Source of the DNA: Acanthamoeba sp. SK_2022b
Taxonomy: Eukaryota; Discosea; Longamoebia; Acanthamoebidae
Assembly: GCA_027943245.1 (NCBI GenBank)
Contig: JANDJZ010001612.1
Coordinates: 1-10,351 of the forward strand
DNA: 10,351 nt
Reading direction: 5' to 3'
The position numbers were made by a program, and so were the translations under genes. This document shows positions 5,581 through 10,351 of this stretch, piece after piece. Position 1 is the stretch's first letter; the number at the start of each line of letters is the position of its first letter. The notes beneath the pieces are model-generated. The model saw only the letters and a list, made by a program, of their open reading frames with translations. It had not been told where the DNA came from and made no database searches.

Positions 5581-7674
5581 GGCGGTGGGTCGACCCACCG
5601 TACGCTCAAGTGCGTCCACTGCAACTCGTACAACATGCTCCACTCGTGCTCCCTCCACATGTGCTCCATCTGCTGTCACAAGAGGTGCGCCCACTCTCCC
5701 CCCTCCCCACCCGCCTCGATCGGCGCGGCTGATGTGCGCGCGCGTGTATGCGGTCGGGGGCGCGCCTCGTTCCAGCCCTCGTGGCCCGTGTCCTGCCCAC
5801 GTGCGCCGCAGCGGCGAGGCGGCCCCCGCCGACCACGCGGGCGCCGGCGCGGCGCCGGGACACGCCCCGGCGGGCGGCACGCCGCTCAGCAGCCCCGACC
5901 TCTCGTCATCGGACGAGAGGAGGCCCAAGCCGCGGGGCCGCCCCAAGGGGAGCACCAAGAAGAAGAAGCTCGAGGACCTCGCCCGCCTCATGCGCGAGCA
6001 CGGCGAGGCCGAGCCGGCGCCGCCCTCGCTGATGCTCCTGCCGGCGCCGGCGGGGGCGGGGGCGGCGGAGGGCGGCTTCCAGCCGTTCCTCTACCCGGCG
6101 CCGTCCCTCCCGCCGCCGCCCCTCGGCCGGCGCGCCCCGGCGCGCTCGCTCGAGGCCTCCTCCCGCCGCGCCAAGCAGCACACGCTGGCCCGCATGCGCC
6201 AACAGCGGTGGCTGGATGATGATGACGACGATGAGGAGGAGGAGGAGGAAGACGTCAATGTGGATGGAGATCATGACGATCGAGACAGCATCAACGGACA
6301 TCATGCGTCGGATGAGGAGGAGGAGGACGAGGAGGACGATCGTGACAATCCCGATGATTACAACGATGATGAGGAGGACGATGAGGAGGAGGAGGAGGAG
6401 GAGGACGGGTTGGTCGCGGAGGCGTCGTCCCTGCCGCTCCCGCCAAAACGGAAGAGAGGCCGGCCGCCCAAGGCCAAGTCGCTGGCGGCGACGGCGACGT
6501 CGGCCTCGCCGCCAGCGCCACCGCACGACGTCGTCGCCATGACGCTCTCCACCTTCCGCCACGCCTCGGACCTCGCTGCCGAGGGCGGGCGAGCCGAAGA
6601 GCCCCGGCACGCGGTCGTCCACGACGACGGCGAGTGGGGCGAGAGCGGGCAAGGAGCGAGAGGCGAGGCGGGGAGGGGCAGAGCGGCGGCGGCGGCGGCG
6701 GCGGCCATCGCGATGAAGGCCGAGCCGTGCGTGGAGGAGGAGGGCAGGTCGGCGCGAGCAGCGTGGGGCGACATGCCCGTGGAGGAGGTGCTGGTGGACG
6801 ACCTCCTCTTCCTGGTGTGCGCGCGGGACCACCGGGCGGACTTTGTGCGGGGCATGGCCGAGCCCACCTTCCTCTACGCGCCCAAGAAGGGCGCCGCCCA
6901 CTACGCCAGGCGCCCCAAGCGGCAGAGCATCCGCTCTCCCTCGTACGCCCCCCCCCCCACCCTCTACAGCCAGCCAGCCAGCCGCTTCTGCTGCGACTGC
7001 TCGCATTGCTGATTGGTTAGTGGCTATGCCGGTTGCTGATTGGTCGTCGTTTGTTCACACGCGCGCACAGAGGGGCCAGCTGCAGCAACTGCCACAAGCC
7101 CAAGAGCACCAGCTGGCGGGAGGGATGGATCCCCAGGGTACTCGCCCCACACACACCTCTACCCGTGATCGGTGGGGGGGAGGCCAACGTGTAGAGTATT
7201 AGAACGTCGAGAGAGAGAGAGAGAGAGAGAAGATGGAGAGGTGGGTTCTCATGCATGAGTGCGCAGGGGTCGACGTCGCCCATCATGCTGTGCCACGGTT
7301 GTGGCACCCGGTATGGGAAGGAGATGTTCTGCACCTACTGTCACTACATCTACATGGCGGACGAGGTACTTGCTCTCCTACTCGATGATCACCACCACCA
7401 CCACCACCACCTCTCTCTCTCTCTCTCTCTCCACACACACACACCCAATTCCAACTCGACGCGTGTGCGGCAGGACTGGAACACGACCAAGTGGATCGGC
7501 TGCGATAGCTGTACCAAGTGGATCCACAAGAAGTGCGAGGAGATCCACGTGGGGCGCCTCATCGACGTCAAGGCCTACTACCAGTGCCCGACCTGCCGCG
7601 GCGAGATCATCGAACCGCCGCCCATCGGCGCGCCTCCCGTGATTCACGACGAAACGGAGACCTTGTCCGACTGA
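1976..7674 (+). CDS. Multi-zinc-finger nuclear protein: four SHI/LRP1-like fingers, two AT-hooks, GATA-like finger, PHD finger
   Basis: Thirteen exons: 1976-1988, 2227-2321, 2460-2659, 2767-3656, 3758-4144, 4284-4943, 5029-5135, 5217-5474, 5581-5684, 5776-6942, 7071-7137, 7267-7365 and 7474-7674. All phases close into 1,415 codons plus TGA. Order in the protein: acidic N-terminus (about 40-100); a basic/helical segment (about 104-155); long Ser, Asp, Glu and Lys runs (to about 345); Cys-rich fingers at 375-407, 514-545, 761-792 and 881-913; AT-hook cores at 957-963 and 1132-1137; an Asp/Glu-rich region between the hooks; a GATA-like finger at 1298-1328; a PHD finger at 1338-1390. No signal peptide or membrane segment is seen. 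Lys/Arg runs could act as nuclear localisation signals. The domain set suggests a DNA-binding and histone-tail-reading regulator, which is inference. Uncertain points: exon 2 could end at 2336 (donor GTGC) instead of 2321 (GTACGT), adding five residues; exon 7 could start at 5032; the 13-base first coding exon rests on phase and consensus alone. Confidence 0.85.
2923..3510 (+). repeat. Coding simple-sequence block: Ser, Asp, Glu and Lys runs
   Basis: In exon 4, successive trinucleotide repeats encode amino-acid runs in one open frame: TCC/AGC and TCT/TCG (Ser), GAT (Asp, about 3012-3035), GAG (Glu, about 3199-3230 and 3361-3390) and AAG (Lys, about 3394-3435). The tract is expected to be disordered. 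The Lys-rich part resembles a nuclear localisation or nucleic-acid-contact segment. Long open frames on other strands here are by-products of the repeats. Confidence 0.85.
3581..3780 (+). other. SHI/LRP1-like zinc finger 1
   Basis: Across intron 4 (3657-3757, GTAAGG donor) the spacing is C-x2-C-x8-C-x4-C-x2-C-C-x7-C-x2-H, residues 375-407. It starts CAKCNTYN and contains CPKAMCSRCC. The plant SHI/STYLISH/LRP1 finger is C-x2-C-x7-C-x4-C-x2-C-C-x6-C-x2-H, so every ligand position is matched with one-residue loop differences. Like the plant finger, it is followed by a basic segment. Confidence 0.7.
4099..4333 (+). other. SHI/LRP1-like zinc finger 2
   Basis: Residues 514-545, split by intron 5 (4145-4283, GTGCGC donor). 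Spacing is C-x2-C-x8-C-x4-C-x2-C-C-x6-C-x2-H. CPKAMC is identical to finger 1 and is rebuilt only when the intron is removed, which confirms the splice. It is preceded by an Arg/Glu-rich helix and followed by a Pro/Thr/Gln-rich linker. Confidence 0.7.
5064..5240 (+). other. SHI/LRP1-like zinc finger 3
   Basis: Residues 761-792, split after CCPK by intron 7 (5136-5216). Spacing is C-x2-C-x8-C-x4-C-x2-C-C-x6-C-x2-H. It shares CSICC with finger 4 and CPK with fingers 1 and 2. One extra Cys (CPKSCC) precedes the fifth ligand. Intron 7 is 81 bases and has no in-frame stop, so a retained form would insert 27 residues and break the finger spacing. Confidence 0.7.
5521..5578 (+). repeat. (GT)29 microsatellite abutting a 3' splice site
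   Basis: Twenty-nine perfect GT units fill the 3' half of intron 8 (5475-5580) and run directly into the TAG acceptor, replacing the usual pyrimidine tract. The exon 8/9 join is phase 0 and leads into finger 4. Translated frames that read Cys-Val repeats here are artefacts. Confidence 0.95.
5583..5600. repeat. 18-bp perfect palindrome at the start of exon 9
   Basis: The 18 bases equal their own reverse complement, centred on the GTCGAC at 5589-5594. In RNA this could fold as a seven-pair stem with a UCGA loop, two bases after the acceptor. It encodes part of a Gly/Ser/Thr linker before finger 4. Confidence 0.9.
5611..5800 (+). other. SHI/LRP1-like zinc finger 4
   Basis: Residues 881-913, split by intron 9 (5685-5775, GTGCGC donor). 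Spacing is C-x2-C-x8-C-x4-C-x2-C-C-x7-C-x2-H. The last ligands come from GPCPAH in exon 10, which fixes the acceptor at 5774-5775 over a later AG near 5810. CPK of the other fingers is replaced by CSLH. Confidence 0.68.
5930..5950 (+). other. AT-hook 1
   Basis: The core PRGRPKG (residues 957-963) is flanked by Lys/Arg on both sides (RPK before, STKKKK after). The GRP core with basic flanks is the minor-groove, AT-tract binding motif of HMGA-type proteins. Confidence 0.8.
6213..6413 (+). repeat. Coding acidic block (Asp/Glu runs)
   Basis: GAT/GAC and GAG repeats in exon 10 encode a strongly acidic stretch between the two AT-hooks, starting at WLDDDDDD and ending in EEEEEEEDG. It is expected to be disordered. 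Similar acidic tracts are common in histone- or chromatin-binding proteins. A separate GCG repeat near 6685-6703 encodes an Ala run. Confidence 0.8.
6455..6472 (+). other. AT-hook 2
   Basis: The core RGRPPK (residues 1132-1137) is preceded by PKRK and followed by AK, a typical AT-hook. Together with the first hook it gives two minor-groove contacts on either side of the acidic block. Confidence 0.8.
7081..7302 (+). other. GATA-like zinc finger
   Basis: Joining exons 11 and 12 (intron 7138-7266) gives C1298-x2-C1301-x23-C1325-x2-C1328. GATA-like features are CSNC, Trp-Arg (W1309, R1310) eight residues after the second Cys, and LCHGCGTRYGK, close to the LCNACG-R-Y-K pattern of GATA fingers. 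The central loop is longer than the usual 17-20 residues. It may contact DNA, or act as a structural knuckle of the PHD finger that starts ten residues later. Confidence 0.6.
7209..7230. repeat. (GA)11 microsatellite in intron 11
   Basis: Eleven GA units lie in intron 11 (7138-7266), between the two halves of the GATA-like finger. They leave about 35 bases before the acceptor, and that interval contains an ATG at 7255 in frame with exon 12. Confidence 0.95.
7330..7596 (+). other. PHD finger
   Basis: A C4HC3 finger: C1338, C1341, C1359, C1362, H1367, C1370, C1387, C1390. Trp1365 sits two residues before the His (CDSCTKWIH), the position used for the aromatic cage in many readers of methylated histone H3 Lys4. 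It is split by intron 12 (7366-7473), which is 108 bases and open in frame. Histone H3 binding is family knowledge; the ligand here is unknown. Confidence 0.85.
7389..7444. repeat. Composite (ACC)n-(CT)n-(CA)n microsatellite in intron 12
   Basis: Three simple repeats follow one another inside the intron that splits the PHD finger. If retained they would encode a His run followed by Leu-Ser and His-Thr repeats, inserted between the second and third zinc ligands. Confidence 0.95.
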
Positions 7675-7920
7675 CTGTTTCGCGGAGAGGAGAGCGCGCA
7701 TGTGCGCCGTATTTTTATTTGGAGGGCTCTACTCTGTACACCACACCATCCACCCACCCCACTCCACCCCTCAACACGAACCAGCTCTCCTACAACGCTC
7801 CAAACGGGAAGGCGGGTTGCTGGCCAAGCGTTGCTCCTGCTACACGAGCTCCGAATTTCTTGCTCGTTTTCGTTTCTTTTTCCTTTCCCTTTTCCTTTTT
7901 TTGTTGCGGCACACGCGAGG
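7675..7920. promoter_or_regulatory. Spacer between the zinc-finger and myotubularin genes
   Basis: This 246-base spacer must hold the 3' end signals of the upstream gene and the promoter/leader of the downstream one. TATTTTTATTT at 7710-7720 is the only TATA-like element. No AATAAA was found on the plus strand. A pyrimidine tract at about 7858-7907 is followed by AG at 7918-7919, just before the ATG. With a GTACAC donor at 7736 this could be a 5' leader intron. Both readings are inference. Confidence 0.45.
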
Positions 7921-10333
7921 ATGAAGGCTGCTGCACCCCAGGATGAGCAGCAGGCGAGCCCCAAAGCCAAGGTCAAGGTGGCCAAGCACCACAACGCCAA
8001 GGGCCTCGTCGTGGTACCGGGCGAGGTGGAAAAGTTCATTGGGGAGACCCTTGTGCGCTCCCACCCGGCCTTTGACGTAGCCGCCCAGCTCTCTGGCCGC
8101 CTCCACCTCACCACCTTCCGTTTGCTCTTCCTCCCCGACCAGACGAGCCAGGTACGCCTCTCCTCTCCCCCTTCCTGGGCCCGCACGAAAATCTCGCTCC
8201 CGCGTAGCGCTGCGCCCGCAGATGCCCAACAACGAAGCAAAACCGATTGAATGGCGTGGCCCTGCAGTGGTACGGAGGCGTGCAGCGCGTGCCTCTGGGA
8301 TCCATCTTTCGAGTGAAATACTTTGATAGGCGAGACCGCTCCAACAAGTCGCACGCCAAGGCCAAGGGCGGGGCGGTCCAGCCAAAGACGCCCGCTGGCT
8401 ATCACCTCATCCTCTGCCTCAAGTGCAAAGGTGCTTTGCCCCACCACCCCCACCCACAGTCGACTTGCCATCGCCTCTCTCTCTCTCTCTCTCCAGAGCT
8501 GCTGCCCCACCTGGAGGACAACACCTGCAACCTGTCTCCTTCTCCTCCTCGTTGAGTTACATTAACATGACCGACCTGGTGGGCGGGGTGCAGACTTTCG
8601 GGAGGTGGTGTTCGCGCTCGACACACGAGAGGATCGCCACGCCGAGTTCTACGGGGCGGTGCTCAAGCGCACGTTCCCGGCCAACGTGCGGGAGCTCTTC
8701 GCCTTTTCCTTCCGGCCGCCGTGGGAGAAGGTCGCCCGCTGGTCCTTCTACGACCCACAGGAAGAGTTCCAGCGACAGGGCGTCCTCAACCCATGCTCCC
8801 AGTGGCGGTAAGCACCCACCACCCACCATTGCCACCACCCACCACCGCCACCACCCACCACCCACCATTGCCACCACCCACCACGGCAGAGCGAGAGAGG
8901 GAGAGAATGTCATGGCGGTGTGTGATCGTGGGCGAGTTTGGCGTGTTTTTTGACCACGCGTCTCGTCCGGTCTCTCGCGCTGGGCGCAGGTTGACCCGGG
9001 TGAACGAAGACTTCTCGCTGTGCGCGACCTATCCGAAGCTGCTGGTGGTGCCCAAGGCCATCGACGACGACACCCTGCGCAAGGTGGCCGAGTTCCGCTC
9101 CAAGGGGCGCCTGCCCGTGCTCTCGTACAAGCACGTCAACCAGGCGGCGATAACGCGGAGCTCGCAGCCGATGGTGGGCCTCACGGGATCTCGCTCGGCG
9201 GCCGACGAGAGCCTGCTGGAGGCCATCTTCCTCGCCAACCCGCACGGCGGCAAGCTCCACGTGCTCGACGCACGCCCCAAGGTCAACGCCGTCGCCAACA
9301 CGGCGGCCGGGGCGGGCTACGAGACGCCCAAGCAGTACCCGTTCATCACCCCGCCGCTCTTCCTCAACCTCCCCAACATCCACACGGCCCGCGACTCCTA
9401 CAAGAAGCTCCGCACGCTCTGCCAGCGACCGGACGACCCCAAGTGGGCCGCGAACCTCGACGCCACCGGTTCTGCTCTCTGCTCTCTGCTCTCCGCTCTC
9501 TGCTCCTTCTCAGACATCGATGAGAGCTGGCTGACGTTCCGTGTGGCACAGGGTGGCTCGACTGGGTGCGCTTGCTGCTCCAGTCGTCGGCGTACATTGC
9601 CGGTGCGGAATTGAATTCCTCCACCTCTCCCCAAACTCTCGCGCAGTCGGTGGTTTTGTTTTTTGTTTTGTTTTTTGTTTTTTTTTTGTTTTTTTTATGT
9701 TTTTTTTGCCTATCCCATCTCATACAACCTCTTTCTCTCTCTCTCTCTCTCTCTCCATCTGAACCCGCGCGTGCCGGTGGGGCGTTGCGCAGAGCTGGTG
9801 GACAAGAAGAGTGCCTCGATTCTGTGCCATTGCAGGTACCTGCCGCGCCTCGCCGCCGTGCTCGGTCGGGAATATCTTGTCGCCGTTGCTCCCTCCGCAC
9901 TGCGACTAACACGTGGCGCGACACCCCCGCTTCCGCTCCCAGTGATGGATGGGACCGAACAAGCCAGGCACGCCGTCGCTTGCCCCCTAGATCGAGCACT
10001 AGCGGCACCCGCTGGCTACACCTTGCCCGGCGTTTCTAACCACATGCCCCCCCCCCTCATCCATTTTCCGTTTCCCCAGTTGGTGAGCCTGTCGATGATG
10101 CTGCTCAACGAGAACTATCGCACCCTGCGGTGCGTTGTTGCTCTCTCTCGGCCAGCTGCTGCTGCTCTCCCGCCCCACCCCACCCACCCACCCACCCCGC
10201 GTGGCTGACGCGTGTGTGCGCGTGTCCGACAGGGGGTTCATGGTGCTGCTGGACAAGGAGTGGATCAATTTTGGGCACAAGTTCGGTGAACGCACGGGCC
10301 ACGGCCACCCCAACTACTCGCACGACCAGCGAG
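7921..10333 (+). CDS. Myotubularin-family 3-phosphoinositide phosphatase (3' end beyond window)
   Basis: Nine exons: 7921-8151, 8268-8430, 8594-8807, 8990-9468, 9552-9602, 9793-9835, 9943-9967, 10080-10129 and 10233-10333. All phases close, giving 452 codons plus one base; a GTGCCC donor at 10334 shows that the gene continues. Residues about 29-155 are a PH-GRAM domain (VVVPGEVEKF, GRLHLTTFRLLFLP, KDFREVVFAL). The catalytic domain begins near residue 160 (FAFSFRPPW, YDPQEEFQRQG, CATYPKLLVVP, EFRSKGRLPVLSY, ITRSSQPMVGL, DARPKVNAVAN). The loop HCSDGWDRTSQ carries nucleophile Cys393 and Arg399 (C-x5-R), with both general-acid-region Asp residues present, so the enzyme should be active. Family members remove the 3-phosphate of PI(3)P and PI(3,5)P2 on endosomal and autophagic membranes. 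The text resembles the MTMR6/7/8 group most, from memory. The exon 2 start is the least certain boundary (8268, or 8286). Confidence 0.93.
8005..8662 (+). other. PH-GRAM domain of the myotubularin
   Basis: The domain covers residues about 29-155 over exons 1-3 and should bind phosphoinositides. Removing intron 1 (8152-8267) joins DQTSQ to WYGGVQRVPLGSI in phase 0. Intron 2 (8431-8593) joins KCK to DFREVVFAL, the conserved Cys-Lys-Asp-[FI]-Arg element, which is why the single 163-base intron is preferred over an extra exon at 8497. Confidence 0.75.
8814..8885. repeat. Two-copy 39-bp minisatellite in intron 3
   Basis: CACC/CCACC-rich sequence repeats with a 39-base period; the ATTGCC landmark occurs at 8828 and again at 8867. 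It fills the 5' half of intron 3 (8808-8989, GTAAGC donor). Any reading frame through it is non-coding. Confidence 0.85.
9469..9551 (+). other. Intron 4 of the myotubularin, with a CTCTG-type repeat
   Basis: An 83-base intron with a GTTCTG donor and repeated TCTGCTC units at about 9471-9508. An earlier AG in CTTCTCAG, near 9513, looks like a strong acceptor but would lose the GWLDWVRLLL segment. The acceptor at 9550-9551 restores it. Confidence 0.75.
9654..9754. repeat. T-rich tract and (CT)10 in intron 5
   Basis: A T-rich tract with scattered G (9654-9707) is followed by (CT)10 at 9735-9754, inside intron 5 (9603-9792, GTGCGG donor). This is the longest myotubularin intron in the window, at 190 bases. 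Open frames here give Phe/Val runs and are artefacts. Confidence 0.9.
9943..9967 (+). other. 25-base microexon carrying most of the active-site loop
   Basis: Exon 6 ends HC plus AG; this exon supplies T and then DGWDRTSQ, completing HCSDGWDRTSQ. The upstream intron (9836-9942) has CTAAC at 9906-9910 and acceptor CCCAG. The microexon ends CAG before GCACGC. Its coding identity is secured by the invariant myotubularin loop. Confidence 0.95.
9968..10079 (+). other. GC-AG intron 7 of the myotubularin
   Basis: The exon must end at CAG (Gln402) and resume at TTGGTGAGC (Leu-Val-Ser) to keep the conserved sequence, so the donor is GCACGC. A CTAAC branch-type motif at 10036-10040, a C/T tract and CCCCAG at 10074-10079 follow. 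The intron is 112 bases. Confidence 0.88.
10130..10232 (+). other. Intron 8 of the myotubularin
   Basis: A GTGCGT donor and CGACAG acceptor flank this 103-base intron; it contains CCCA repeats near 10175-10197. Removing it joins YRTLR to GFMVLLDKEW, as expected for the family. Confidence 0.9.
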
Positions 10334-10351
10334 GTGCCCTCTCCTGCCCCT

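Noticed and set aside
5801..5811. Later acceptor GCCGCAG for exon 10
   Set aside because: Using it would lose the last Cys and His ligands of finger 4 (CPAH), which the acceptor at 5775 preserves with correct phase.
3947..7012. A single 1,021-codon open frame on the plus strand
   Set aside because: It runs through six introns in the wrong phase in several exons; the zinc-finger motifs only become continuous when introns are removed. Only the 4284-4943 and 5776-6942 parts are coding in this frame.
1..10351. Prokaryotic features, CRISPR arrays, insertion sequences, tRNA or rRNA genes
   Set aside because: The repeats are simple microsatellites with no spacers, no transposase or terminal inverted repeats were seen, and no cloverleaf or rRNA signature was recognised. 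The spliced genes mark it as eukaryotic nuclear DNA.

Overview
This is a GC-rich nuclear window from a eukaryote with compact, intron-dense genes. Introns are mostly about 80-240 bases, GT-AG, and full of simple repeats. Reading frames close exactly when the introns are removed, and all three recognisable genes are nuclear-type. The GC-rich exons, short C/CT-rich introns, GTAC/GTGC donors and CTAAC branch sites fit an amoebozoan such as Acanthamoeba. That is an impression of style, not a marker-based identification.

Layout. (1) Minus strand, 1478 down to about 172 and possibly to the left edge: a gene for an armadillo/HEAT-like helical protein of unknown function, with a 42-base exon isolated between two AT-rich introns. 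(2) 1479-1975: a divergent intergenic region with a TATA-like element just before the next gene. (3) Plus strand, 1976-7674: a complete 13-exon gene for a nuclear zinc-finger protein of about 1,415 residues. It has low-complexity charged and Ser-rich tracts, four copies of a Cys-rich finger whose spacing matches the plant SHI/LRP1 finger, two AT-hooks, a GATA-like finger and a C-terminal PHD finger. (4) 7675-7920: a short intergenic spacer. (5) Plus strand, 7921 to beyond the right edge: a myotubularin-family 3-phosphoinositide phosphatase (PH-GRAM plus catalytic domain with an intact C-x5-R loop). Its active site is split by an intron and finished by a 25-base microexon that ends in a GC donor.

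The genes do not form a pathway: one is probably a chromatin/DNA-binding regulator, one an endosomal lipid phosphatase, one unknown. The strongest candidate for something undescribed is the zinc-finger gene. Four SHI/LRP1-spaced fingers combined with AT-hooks, a GATA-like finger and a PHD finger is an architecture I do not know. The second is the microexon/GC-donor arrangement at the phosphatase active site, where skipping the microexon gives an immediate stop. All exon boundaries are hand-made from phase, homology and splice consensus and have not been tested against RNA.
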